A stretch of 21,576 bases of DNA, from assembly GCA_900766785.1 (NCBI GenBank), contig CAAFWT010000213.1, positions 1 through 21,576 on the forward strand. Direction: 5' to 3'. The notes beneath the pieces are model-generated. The model made no database searches. It was not told where the DNA came from and was given only the letters and a program-made list of their open reading frames with translations. Below, in pieces: positions 1-8,404 of the stretch. This stretch comes from an uncultured Paraprevotella sp. (lineage in GTDB: Bacteria; Bacteroidota; Bacteroidia; Bacteroidales; Bacteroidaceae). Every line of letters starts with the position of its first letter. Positions within the stretch are counted from its first letter, which is position 1. A program made the translations under genes and the position numbers.

Positions 1-1878
1 GCGGGCGCAAGTGAGGATAAGGTGCTCTCCTGCTCGTGTCATGGCCACGTAGAAGAGTCTGCGTTCCTCCTCCAGTCTGCTGGGGTTGTCGGCATCCATC
101 TGATTGGGGAAGAGATTCTCTTCCAGTCCAGCCACACATACGGTCTTGAATTCAAGTCCCTTGGAAGCATGTACGGTCATGAGTGTTATGCGGTCTGTAT
201 CTGCCTCCGTTTTGTCGTCATCCTGGTCGGTGAGCAGACTTACCTCCTGCAGGTAGTCAGAGGCTCCCGATGGCAGTCCTTGCTCCTGACGCTCCTGCAC
301 AAAGGTGTTGATGGAGTCGGTGAGCTCTTGCAGGTTCTGCTGTCGTGTGAGATCCTCTGGAGTAGAACCTCGGAAGATATCAGCCTGGAAGCCACTTTGG
401 GAGAGTATCCTGAGCATGAGCGTGGCCACATCCATTCCCTCGCTCATCTCCTGTCTGAACGTCTGTATGAGCGAAGCAAATGCTGTCAGCCTTTTGGCCG
501 ATGCCGATGAAAAGCCGTAAGCCGATGCTTGTTCTACCACTTGCCATGGACTTACGTTGTGTGTGGATGCGGCTTGCCATACACGGTCTATGGTGGTGTT
601 GCCTATTCCACGGGTGGGGTAGTTGATGATGCGATGCAGAGCGGTCTCGTCGTGAGGATTCACGCATAGGCGCAGATAAGCTATGGCATCCTTGATTTCC
701 TTTCTCTGATAGAAGGACATACCGCCATAGATGCGGTAGGGGATTCCTCGGCGTCGGAATTCCTCTTCCAAACTTCGACTCTGGGGGTTGGTACGGTATA
801 GGATGGCCATATCGCTATAGGGCATGTGCTCCCGTATGTGCAGGTTGCTGAGATATCTAGCGATGGTGGATGCTTCGTCCACATCGCTGTAGGTGTGAAA
901 CACCTCAATGGGACAGCCGGTCTGATTGCGACTGAATATCTGCTTGGGAATCTGGTTGCTGTTGTGCCTTATGAGACTATTGGCGGCATCAACGATGGTC
1001 TGGGTGGAACGATAGTTCTGCTCCAGCTTGAAGAGTCGGGAGCCCTGGTATGCTTCCTGGAAATGAAGTATGTTGCTGATTTCTGCTCCACGGAAGCTGT
1101 ATATGCTTTGTGCGTCGTCGCCCACCACGCATATGTTCTGTCTCTTCCGTGTGAGCTGCAATACTATCTGATGCTGCGCATAGTTGGTGTCCTGATACTC
1201 GTCCACCAGGATGTAATGATAGAAGTCCTGATACTGCTCGCTCACCTGAGGATGGTCGTGGAAGAGCAGCCACGTTTGCAGCAGGAGGTCGTCGAAGTCC
1301 ATGGCATTGGCCTTTCGGAGCCTCTCCTGATACTCCTTATATATATCTGATATGGCACCCATGCTGCATGCCTGGTCGGCATGAACGTATGAGAGCGGAT
1401 ATTTCTCGGGGACTATCAGTTGGTTCTTTGCCAGGCTGATGCGTGAGAGTACTGATGCGGGTTTATACTGTTTCTTCTCATCGAGCTGCTTGGCTTTGAG
1501 GATGTCCTTGATGAGCGCTTTGCTGTCATCGGTGTCATAGATGGTGAAGTTGGAGGAAAAGCCGATATGGCTATATTCCCTGCGCAGAATGCGAGCAAAG
1601 ACGCTATGGAAGGTGCCCATAGTGATACGCATGGCCGACTGAGCTCCCACCATGGAGGCTATGCGCTGCTTCATCTCCATGGCAGCTTTGTTGGTGAAGG
1701 TAAGTGCCATGATATTCTCTGGCCTAATGCCAACGACATCCATCAGATAGGCAATCTTGGTGGTCAGAACTCGTGTTTTGCCACTGCCTGCTCCCGCTAT
1801 CACGAGTGAGGGAGCATCGTTATTGCATACTGCTTCGCGTTGCTGAGGATTCAGTTGGAGGAGATATGAGGGGTCCAT
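1..1878 (-). CDS. uvrD: UvrD/PcrA-type superfamily 1 DNA helicase, C-terminus cut by window edge
   Basis: ATP-dependent 3'-5' DNA helicase of the UvrD/PcrA/Rep group, acting in the cytoplasm in excision repair, mismatch repair and clearing of stalled forks. The frame is open from an ATG at 1876-1878 to base 1, giving 626 residues without a stop. Visible motifs in order are the Q motif (LNPQQREAV, Q13), Walker A (AGAGSGKT, residues 28-35), TFTNKAA and GTFHS, motif II DEYQDTN near residue 225, motif III VVGDDAQSIYSFRGA near 250-264, QNYRST, TVHASKGLEF, and motif VI VAMTRA near 610. The family is usually about 750-850 aa, so only the C-terminal tail is missing, by truncation at the window edge. 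It lies 71 bp downstream of a small membrane protein gene and is probably the distal gene of the same run. I see no TAnnTTTG box in the 71-bp gap. UvrD versus PcrA naming is arbitrary in this phylum. Confidence 0.95.
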   Translation of the reverse strand, partial: MDPSYLLQLNPQQREAVCNNDAPSLVIAGAGSGKTRVLTTKIAYLMDVVGIRPENIMALTFTNKAAMEMKQRIASMVGAQSAMRITMGTFHSVFARILRREYSHIGFSSNFTIYDTDDSKALIKDILKAKQLDEKKQYKPASVLSRISLAKNQLIVPEKYPLSYVHADQACSMGAISDIYKEYQERLRKANAMDFDDLLLQTWLLFHDHPQVSEQYQDFYHYILVDEYQDTNYAQHQIVLQLTRKRQNICVVGDDAQSIYSFRGAEISNILHFQEAYQGSRLFKLEQNYRSTQTIVDAANSLIRHNSNQIPKQIFSRNQTGCPIEVFHTYSDVDEASTIARYLSNLHIREHMPYSDMAILYRTNPQSRSLEEEFRRRGIPYRIYGGMSFYQRKEIKDAIAYLRLCVNPHDETALHRIINYPTRGIGNTTIDRVWQAASTHNVSPWQVVEQASAYGFSSASAKRLTAFASLIQTFRQEMSEGMDVATLMLRILSQSGFQADIFRGSTPEDLTRQQNLQELTDSINTFVQERQEQGLPSGASDYLQEVSLLTDQDDDKTEADTDRITLMTVHASKGLEFKTVCVAGLEENLFPNQMDADNPSRLEEERRLFYVAMTRAGEHLILTCAR

Positions 1879-1949
1879 AGGGGATTCAGATGAGGTGAGA
1901 GGATGAGTCTTGATAATTATTTTCTGTGAGGGATAAGGATGGGAGAGGG

Positions 1950-2531
1950 TCAGAGGAGGACATAGAGCAGTGTGCCGTGGATGAAGGAAAGCTGCATGGC
2001 CACCACTATCCAGATGGCGTATCGGCGTATGCCCCATGTGAGCATGTGACAGAATCTGCCAGGCGATGTGAGGTGGAGACTGAGGTATGCGTAGAGCATG
2101 GCTCCCACCAGGATTACCGTGGCTATGATGACAGGGAGTCCGTGCATGAGAGGTGAGGGGAATATGCCTCCCGTGATGGACCGTAGAGGACTGTCGGGCA
2201 GGATGGAGGCCAGTATGGGCATGCTCAGAAGTGCCAGTGTCACCAGGACGGCAGTCCAGAGGATGGTGGTGTGAGGACTTCTCCTGTGTATCCTGATACA
2301 TATTTCCAGAGCACCTGCTGCCGATGCATAAAGCAGAGCATAAGCTGTCAGCGGTGAGGCTATCAGACTGGTGATATGCAGGCAAAGCCATCTCAATCCT
2401 TCATCGGAAATGAGTGACCGACAGGGATAGCCGAAGGCCGACAGCATCCACGAGACTGGCAGAATGCATACTGCCAATCCCGTCAGGATGGTAATCATCC
2501 AGAGTAGGAGATGTGCCTGCTTAGTCTTCAT
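1950..2531 (-). CDS. small multi-pass membrane protein, function unknown (weak AbgT-like N-terminus)
   Basis: A 193-aa very hydrophobic protein with about five predicted membrane segments, roughly residues 8-32, 48-75, 88-112, 130-152 and 168-190. I do not recognise a function with certainty. The stretch SLISDEGLRWLCLHI near residue 40 recalls the start of AbgT-type p-aminobenzoyl-glutamate transporters, which carry a similar SLLSxEGIRW motif, but AbgT proteins are about 500 aa and the rest does not obviously follow them. A short relative or a degenerate remnant is possible. Its start overlaps the last 11 bp of the response regulator gene, which suggests translational coupling, and the UvrD gene follows after 71 bp. 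Coding status rests on the long open frame, the coherent hydrophobic pattern and the overlap. Confidence 0.75.
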   Translation of the reverse strand: MKTKQAHLLLWMITILTGLAVCILPVSWMLSAFGYPCRSLISDEGLRWLCLHITSLIASPLTAYALLYASAAGALEICIRIHRRSPHTTILWTAVLVTLALLSMPILASILPDSPLRSITGGIFPSPLMHGLPVIIATVILVGAMLYAYLSLHLTSPGRFCHMLTWGIRRYAIWIVVAMQLSFIHGTLLYVLL

Positions 2532-3243
2532 CTGCTATCAGATGGTCCACATCGAGTATGTGTAATTGGATGGCACGTACTGCCAGTCGAACTGCATTCA
2601 CTCCGTTGCGCTCCTGTGGTGGGAAGAGACGGCTTATGAGGTCGGCTTGTCTCTTTTCCAGACTCTTGGTGCCAAAGGGCATCTGTCTGAGCGAGGAGAT
2701 CATCTCTTTGGTATATCCCAGGGCCAGGTGGCGCAGGAATCGCTCGTCATATTCATCTATGTCATATTGGAGCATGGCATCGGCTTGGGCCGATTCTGTA
2801 CACACCATCTTCTGGAAGCGGGAGATGACCTTCTCCAGAAAAGGTTCGTTGAAGACATACTTGCGCCCGTGCATGACCAGCATCACATCGTCACGTTCAA
2901 GCAGATTGCCTGTCTTGAGGATGATACCATCGGCTCCAGCCGAGAGAACTTCCACCCAGAGGCGCTCGTTGAGCACTTCGCCCGTGAAGACAAGGACACG
3001 CACTGAGGGATAGCGGCTCTTCAGTTGTCGACATATATCCACTCCTACCGTGGTGGACCCTCCGAGACCGAGGTCAAGCAACACCAGATGAGGAACCTCA
3101 CCACGCATGAGTTTCCAGAATTCAGCTTCCGTGGCTGCGGTGCCAATAATCTCTGCTTCGGGTATCTCGGAATGGAAGATCTGCTCTGTGCCTTTGAGCT
3201 CAAGTTTTACATCCTCCACAATAATCACTTTGAATGCGTCCAT
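2521..3243 (-). CDS. response regulator, receiver domain plus divergent LuxR-like helix-turn-helix
   Basis: A 240-aa two-component response regulator. The receiver domain (about residues 4-125) has the acidic pair E10/D11, phospho-acceptor D57 in LVLLDLGLGG, switch residue T87 in VLVFTGE and the conserved lysine K110 in GIILKTG. The C-terminal part (about 165-232) runs DERFLRHLALGYTKEMISS...SLEKRQADLISRLF...AVRLAVRAIQL. It follows the four-helix outline of a LuxR/FixJ DNA-binding domain, but the recognition helix is poorly conserved, so DNA binding is likely rather than certain. The gene starts 42 bp after the giant sensor kinase gene, its obvious partner. A promoter box overlaps the kinase stop codon, so it may also be transcribed alone. 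The last 11 bp overlap the next gene. Confidence 0.93.
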   Translation of the reverse strand: MDAFKVIIVEDVKLELKGTEQIFHSEIPEAEIIGTAATEAEFWKLMRGEVPHLVLLDLGLGGSTTVGVDICRQLKSRYPSVRVLVFTGEVLNERLWVEVLSAGADGIILKTGNLLERDDVMLVMHGRKYVFNEPFLEKVISRFQKMVCTESAQADAMLQYDIDEYDERFLRHLALGYTKEMISSLRQMPFGTKSLEKRQADLISRLFPPQERNGVNAVRLAVRAIQLHILDVDHLIADED

Positions 3244-3280
3244 TGTCTCTTGTTATAAGGTATGTTTTCGGTTTCTGATG

Positions 3281-3288
3281 CAAAGTTA
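3281..3288 (-). promoter_or_regulatory. Bacteroidetes -7 promoter box (TAACTTTG) for the response regulator gene
   Basis: On the minus strand the sequence is TAACTTTG, an exact match to the Bacteroidetes TAnnTTTG -7 element. It lies 37 bp upstream of the response regulator ATG. The TA-A of the box is the TAA stop codon of the kinase gene. A 12-nt stretch, TTAACTTTGCAT, is shared exactly with the box upstream of ftsY. I see no clear -33 TTTG at the usual distance, where the sequence is still kinase coding DNA. This is a motif match only. Confidence 0.5.
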
Positions 3289-6200
3289 ACACTTTCCTGC
3301 CATCATCGTGCATAGAATGCTGAATCCTTCTGCCTGAGCCTCTGCCGTGAGTCTGAGTCCGGGATGGCCAAAGGCGGCATCGTATTCGCGCACGGCCTGT
3401 CGGGCTACCAGGAAGGGGAAACACCGTGATGCTGGTGTAAAGAGTAAGTCGGTATGTACGTTGGAGGGAAGAACCCCTGTGCAGGACCATACCAGATGGA
3501 TGCGACCCTCCTGTTCTCGGGCCATGATGTTCACCCTGCTACAGCAACCTGCCAGGGGAGTAGCCAGTGAGGTGAGCAGGGTGCGTATCAGAACTTCGTC
3601 ACCCACTACCGCCAGAGGAGTCTCTTCGGCCACAAATTCTGTTCTTGCCTGTCCCTCCGGCAGTCGGAGGCGAGCCATGCGCTGGACCAGTTGGGTCAGA
3701 AGGGGTTGCAGGGGCAAGTGCTTACGCATGGGAGGGCGTTGCTCGCTCTGATGTGAAGCTTGTTCGTAGAGCAACATATATATCTGTCTGTAGGATTCCA
3801 GCAGGTCAGAGAGTTCCTCTATCTCTTGCCCCTCATCTTTGTTTTCACTCATGGCCATTACCATCTGGCGTGTACGTGCCGGATAATACATGGTTTCGTG
3901 CTTGATGGTACTCAGGGCATTGTCCAGAATCTGATTCATCACATACAGACGGTTCTCCTCGAACTGATGTTTTTCCAACTGTTCCTCCAGTTCGGCATCC
4001 TGACTCTGCAGTATCCTGGTCTCTTCCATCCAGGAGAGGGTTTCCTCATAGAGTTCATCCATGGGTTGGCAGAGAGGGCTTCCCTTGGGAATAAGTGTTA
4101 CAAGTTCCTCACGCAGTGCTTTGAACTTAGCCAGCTCACGTTCTGGAGACTTGGTCTCCGAGGATGGATGCGGGTGGAGTGTGGTCAGATGGTCCTGATA
4201 GTCTGTGATGGGTTCAGGGGTAATTCGACGGAAATATTCTGTGAGGGTTTGATGTCCCTGAAGAAGAATCTTGCTCGCCAGTTCCACATGCTTGCGGTTC
4301 CGCAGGCGATCCCGCAGGAACAGGTGATAAAAGAGGAGTAGGGCCATGAGCGAAAAGATGGAGACAAGTACATAGAGCACGTTGGTGTCGAAACTGATTT
4401 TCTCCATCTGTTTGCAATAGGCTGCCAGCGATGAGTCCTGACTGTAGAGTCTGTGCAGCCGAACGCATTCGTCATTTTGCCATCGGTAGTCATCCCATCT
4501 CTGTAGGGCCAGTGCAGAGATGGCCAGTTCGTTTCGGAGAGAAATCAGCAGGGCGGTATCTATGTCCGTTCCCATTTCTTCCACAGCCTTCTCTCCCAGT
4601 TGGTAAGCCTGGTCATAATGTCCCTGTATATTGGCCATGTACACAGAATCGAAGAGTTGTGACGAACTGGTCTGGTGGGCATTCGCACAGAGTGATGCAG
4701 ATACTATCATGAAGCAAAGGCTGAGGACGCGAGGCAGCCGGAACCAGAACCTGCTTCCCTGTCCCTGTGTGCTCTCCACACCGAATGCGCACACTTGGAA
4801 GAAGGAGGAGGTCTTCCTGTACTTCTCTATGATGCCTCGGCAGTTCATGATTCCAAAGCCAAAGCCTTTTCCCTCCTTGTTTACTCCTATCTCCTTGGGG
4901 TTGTATACCTTGTTGTGGTTCAGGGTGAAGACATCTTCGGGCGAGAGTCCTTCTCCCGTGTCCTGGATGCTTATCTCCACAAAACTGTCATGTGCAGACG
5001 CCTGTAATGTGACTGTTCCTCCGTGAGGTGTGAACTTTCGGGCATTATCGGTCAGGGTGTTGATCATGAACATGGTAAGTGCCTTGTCGGCTTTCACTCG
5101 TTCGTTGGTGGGCTCTATCACCAGTGAGATGCCTTTTTGGGAAAAGGTGTGGCTTCCCAGAGAAATGATGTGGAACACATCGTCCAGAGGAAATGTGCTC
5201 ACATGCAAGCTCAACTGGCCACGCTGTACTTGAATCCATTCGGTGAGCAACTCGTTGATACGCATGATTTCCTCAGCCAGTTCACCCACATAGCGAAGCC
5301 TCTCAGCATCCACCTTCTCCTCTTTCTGCATACGCTTGACTTCGGCACGCATGCGGTCGAGATAGGGTACAATGGCATATACGAGTGACAGCTTTGCTCT
5401 GCGTTCCAGATTACCTTGCACCAGGTCCTGCACATGTGACTGAGTGGCCTGACATGCCTGTCGTAAATCTTCCAGTCGGTCCTGCCATGTGGCATGGCAT
5501 TCCTCTTTGGCTCTGACTGCCAGGTGATACTCTGGGGAATCCTGAATGTTGCTCAGACTCAGCATACCCTGTTGTGTATGTCGCTGAATCTTCCTTGTAT
5601 AGACGGCAAACAGGATGCTCACCAACAGGATGAGCATACCGAGCAACAGGAGTTTCTCATGTATGGCATCCACTTCCTCGGAGAGGATGTCGCGTCGTGT
5701 GTCCAGTTCACGATTCTGTCTGGACTGGTCCAGGAGGTCCAGGTAAGCATTCCTGTGCAGGTCAGAGGCTGCCTTGTCGTTGAGTGCGCTGTAGGCCATA
5801 CTCAGCTTCTCGTGTATGCCTGCCATCCAGGGCTCCACTATGGTGGAGTCACGAAACCTTTGTTCCTCTACCATCGAGAGTGCTGTCTGGAAGTGTGACA
5901 AGGCGAGCTTCGGCTTCTCCTGTATGAAATAGATTTCCCCAAGTGTACGATAGGCACAGGCAGTCTGATACAGATCCTTGTATCTGCTGAAGAGGGAGCG
6001 TGCCTGATGGGCCATCAGCAAGGAGAGTTCTGCAGACGAGAGCAGTGAATCAGGAGGTGAGAATCGTGATACGAGGAAACTGTAACTGTCCTGCTCCCGA
6101 GACTGTATCACTTGCAGTTGTGCGGTATCGGCAATCATGGTAGCCAGAGACTGCAGACAATTGGCCTGGAAATAGATACATCCAGTATTCTGGGCTATGG

Positions 6201-6885
6201 TGTATGCACTGAGCAGATGATTAAATTCCTGTATGGTGACGCCATCGGATGCTCCTGTGATGAGGCCTCCGCTTCCGAGCATGTAATGGTAATAGATCCA
6301 TTGGGTGGTGTCGCGCTCCAGAGACACTTCCGAGTCGATAGTGTGTATCTCGGCTTGTGCTGCAGAGTCTTGCCCCAGGTAATAGTAATAGGTGGAGGAT
6401 ACGATGTGGAGCTCTGTCAGTGCATAATGGAACTTCTGCTTCTGTGAACTGTTGAGGCTCTCCTTCTCCTCCTCAATGCGAGCAATCCTTCGGAGGGCAT
6501 GATTGCGATGTGTGAAGAAACTGTATCCATCACCTGTCCTTTGAGCCACTTTCATGGCAAGGACATCAGCACAGAGGAGCGATATCTGGTCGTTGGTGCA
6601 GTGGTAGGCTTCGCTCAGAAGACTTGTGGATTTACTGTAGGCCATTTGCTGATAAGCCACGTATGCCAGATTGCAATGGGCTTCGGCACGCTCGGATGTG
6701 TTCTGCGGAGAGCAATGCAATGCCTGTCGGGCATATGCCAGACTGCTGTCAATGTTGCGGTATCGCCAGTAGAAGGACTGACTATTGTAGAAGGCTGCTT
6801 CTTCCCTGGCTTGATGATGTGTGCATGAGAGGCATACGAGGGCCAGTACCAGAACTGGAATCCATGAGATTACTTTCCTTTTCAT
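3286..6885 (-). CDS. giant tandem sensor histidine kinase, DUF5112/DUF5113-type
   Basis: A 1199-aa membrane sensor kinase, probably signalling to the adjacent response regulator. I chose the ATG at 6885 because it begins a lipoprotein-type signal peptide ending LVCLSC (C21). An in-frame ATG at 6945 would add 20 residues and overlap the PAP2 gene. The layout is: helical TPR-like periplasmic region (about 22-410); TM1 (about 412-433); two-helix dimerisation segment (about 495-575) with no histidine at the H-box; intact HATPase with N614 (TDNARKFT), D642-TGEGL and GKGFGFG near 673, ending FWFRLP; a second signal-like TM2 (about 719-737); a second short helical periplasmic region; TM3 (about 834-856); coiled coil (about 857-985); an H-box IKHETMYYP with H996; and a C-terminal ATPase-like fold (about 1060-1199) lacking N, G1 and G2 boxes. 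The family assignment is from memory of the architecture. It starts 19 bp after the PAP2 gene. Confidence 0.88.
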   Translation of the reverse strand: MKRKVISWIPVLVLALVCLSCTHHQAREEAAFYNSQSFYWRYRNIDSSLAYARQALHCSPQNTSERAEAHCNLAYVAYQQMAYSKSTSLLSEAYHCTNDQISLLCADVLAMKVAQRTGDGYSFFTHRNHALRRIARIEEEKESLNSSQKQKFHYALTELHIVSSTYYYYLGQDSAAQAEIHTIDSEVSLERDTTQWIYYHYMLGSGGLITGASDGVTIQEFNHLLSAYTIAQNTGCIYFQANCLQSLATMIADTAQLQVIQSREQDSYSFLVSRFSPPDSLLSSAELSLLMAHQARSLFSRYKDLYQTACAYRTLGEIYFIQEKPKLALSHFQTALSMVEEQRFRDSTIVEPWMAGIHEKLSMAYSALNDKAASDLHRNAYLDLLDQSRQNRELDTRRDILSEEVDAIHEKLLLLGMLILLVSILFAVYTRKIQRHTQQGMLSLSNIQDSPEYHLAVRAKEECHATWQDRLEDLRQACQATQSHVQDLVQGNLERRAKLSLVYAIVPYLDRMRAEVKRMQKEEKVDAERLRYVGELAEEIMRINELLTEWIQVQRGQLSLHVSTFPLDDVFHIISLGSHTFSQKGISLVIEPTNERVKADKALTMFMINTLTDNARKFTPHGGTVTLQASAHDSFVEISIQDTGEGLSPEDVFTLNHNKVYNPKEIGVNKEGKGFGFGIMNCRGIIEKYRKTSSFFQVCAFGVESTQGQGSRFWFRLPRVLSLCFMIVSASLCANAHQTSSSQLFDSVYMANIQGHYDQAYQLGEKAVEEMGTDIDTALLISLRNELAISALALQRWDDYRWQNDECVRLHRLYSQDSSLAAYCKQMEKISFDTNVLYVLVSIFSLMALLLFYHLFLRDRLRNRKHVELASKILLQGHQTLTEYFRRITPEPITDYQDHLTTLHPHPSSETKSPERELAKFKALREELVTLIPKGSPLCQPMDELYEETLSWMEETRILQSQDAELEEQLEKHQFEENRLYVMNQILDNALSTIKHETMYYPARTRQMVMAMSENKDEGQEIEELSDLLESYRQIYMLLYEQASHQSEQRPPMRKHLPLQPLLTQLVQRMARLRLPEGQARTEFVAEETPLAVVGDEVLIRTLLTSLATPLAGCCSRVNIMAREQEGRIHLVWSCTGVLPSNVHTDLLFTPASRCFPFLVARQAVREYDAAFGHPGLRLTAEAQAEGFSILCTMMAGKC

Positions 6886-6904
6886 AGGCATCCAAGGATG
6901 GGAA

Positions 6905-7603
6905 TTACAGCCAAGAAGCCACCATGCATGCACGAACGAGTGCATAGATGAGCGAAATGGATGCCATAAGAAAAAAGGTGGAGAAACTCGACTTCAAGTA
7001 GCCTGTATTCGTGCGGAGGGATGTGCTGTAATCGGAATGTGATGACTGATGGCCACATGCTCGTTTGCAGATAAACCAGAAGAGTGTGCCAGAGAGCATG
7101 CCGAAGAGGGAGCCGCAGAGGATATCAAGCGGATAATGGACCCCTAAGTATATGCGTGTATAGCTGGACAAGGCTGCCCAGGAAAAGAGGATTAAACCAG
7201 TGGGGGCATGACGGAAAATCAGGGTGAAGAACATGGCTGCCCCAAAGCTGTTGGAAGCATGACTGGAGAAGAATCCGTACATCCCTCCCCGATATCCGTT
7301 GACCACATCCACCAGATCTTCTATACCTGGTGTATGGGTGGGACGGAGTCTGTGGAAATAAGGCTTGCATAGGCTGCTTGAAATCTGGTCGGTAAAGATT
7401 ACAAGCAGTATGGCGCACAGGATGATGGTGAGACAGTTGCTCGGGCGCTGGTTCTTGAATATCACCAGAACCAGACCTGTCAGCAGAGGAATCCATGTGA
7501 GAGTCTGAGTGAGTGTCCACATCAGGCCATCCATGAAGAGTGAGTCGCTTCCATTCCAGGCAAGCAACAGGTTCTGGTCTAAGTCAATCAGTTTGTCCAG
7601 CAT
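6905..7603 (-). CDS. PAP2-family membrane phosphatase
   Basis: A 232-aa integral membrane acid phosphatase of the PAP2 superfamily. These enzymes remove phosphate from lipid substrates such as undecaprenyl pyrophosphate, phosphatidylglycerophosphate or lipid A, with the active site facing the periplasm. The three signature motifs are present: KX6RP (K80 to R87-P88, KPYFHRLRP), a SSHAS variant of PSGH (S114, H115), and SRX5HX3D-like YTRIYLGVHYPLD (R150, H156, D160). Five to six hydrophobic segments are visible, and the C-terminus continues past the core with a last hydrophobic stretch near 205-230. It lies 21 bp after batE and 19 bp before the sensor kinase, so it is probably co-transcribed with both. 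The substrate cannot be told from sequence; a role in recycling the undecaprenyl carrier or trimming lipid A is the usual alternative. Confidence 0.93.
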   Translation of the reverse strand: MLDKLIDLDQNLLLAWNGSDSLFMDGLMWTLTQTLTWIPLLTGLVLVIFKNQRPSNCLTIILCAILLVIFTDQISSSLCKPYFHRLRPTHTPGIEDLVDVVNGYRGGMYGFFSSHASNSFGAAMFFTLIFRHAPTGLILFSWAALSSYTRIYLGVHYPLDILCGSLFGMLSGTLFWFICKRACGHQSSHSDYSTSLRTNTGYLKSSFSTFFLMASISLIYALVRACMVASWL

Positions 7604-7624
7604 AGGCTCAGAGCAATGGGGGTG

Positions 7625-8398
7625 TCAGATAATGACAAAGTGCTTCTTCTGTATCCAGCCCACCTTGCCATCGGCAATCTCTATCTCTGCCCAGTCCTTC
7701 AGACTGTTGTCGCGTATCTCTACCCGTGTGCCTTCATGCAGGAGGAAGAGATCATTGCCGCCCTCGGATGGAGTGCTCTTGACGGTAACCACAGAAGACA
7801 TGACGATGCCCGCATTATGCTGGCTCATCTCGTGTTGCTGATACAGAGCGCACACATTGCCCAGGATGCTGAGCAACAGGAAGAAGATGGATGCAAAGAA
7901 TCCGCATTTGCGCAGAGAGATGCGGTCGGCAACCAAGAACAGTATCAGCATCAGCAAGGACAGAACAAACAGGGTGATGCATGTCCAGGTCCATTGGCTG
8001 AGGCTGAGCAAACTGGTCAGGCGGTGGAAGATGTCGAGAACCACAAAGTCATGCTTGGCTGTGATGCGGTCAATGGTCTTCTCACGAGCCAACTGGAGGT
8101 TGGCCTCTATGTCGTCGTCTGCCGGATTGAGCTTGAGAGCACGCTCAAACCATAATACACTCTGGGCCATATCGTCCATTCGGTAGTATGTACATCCGAG
8201 ATTATAGTATACATTCACCGATGCCACACTATCTGCTATCTGGTGGTATAATTTTGCTGCTTGCTCATATTGTTCTGCGGCAAAAGCCTTGTCGGCCTGT
8301 GTCTTGAGGCTGTCCAGACAATCGCTATTGCCAGCTTGGCAGAGGGTGGGTAGCATCAGCAGTCCCACTAAGAGTAAACCTATTCTTTTCATGCTCAT
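7625..8398 (-). CDS. batE: BatE, TPR and SH3-like envelope protein
   Basis: A 257-aa protein of the Bacteroides aerotolerance set. It starts with a cleavable signal peptide (MSMKRIGLLLVGLLMLPTL, cleavage near CQA-G). Next come TPR repeats at about 30-112 (SVNVYYNLGCTYYRMDD and ALKLNPADDDIEANL are typical helices), two membrane segments at about 137-160 and 168-188, and a C-terminal bacterial SH3-like domain at about 200-257 (TVKSTPSEGG, LHEGTRVEI, DGKVGWIQ). TPRs suggest protein contacts; the SH3-like part may bind peptidoglycan or partner proteins. It starts 6 bp after the batD stop, and PAP2 follows after 21 bp. An alternative start at Met3 (8392) would not change the signal peptide. The gene name rests on order and architecture, since this family has little sequence signature. 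Confidence 0.9.
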   Translation of the reverse strand: MSMKRIGLLLVGLLMLPTLCQAGNSDCLDSLKTQADKAFAAEQYEQAAKLYHQIADSVASVNVYYNLGCTYYRMDDMAQSVLWFERALKLNPADDDIEANLQLAREKTIDRITAKHDFVVLDIFHRLTSLLSLSQWTWTCITLFVLSLLMLILFLVADRISLRKCGFFASIFFLLLSILGNVCALYQQHEMSQHNAGIVMSSVVTVKSTPSEGGNDLFLLHEGTRVEIRDNSLKDWAEIEIADGKVGWIQKKHFVII

Positions 8399-8404
8399 TC
8401 TTTC

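Noticed and set aside
6886..6945. 20-residue extension of the sensor kinase from an ATG at 6945.
   Set aside because: It would overlap the PAP2 gene and bury the lipoprotein signal peptide that begins at 6885.
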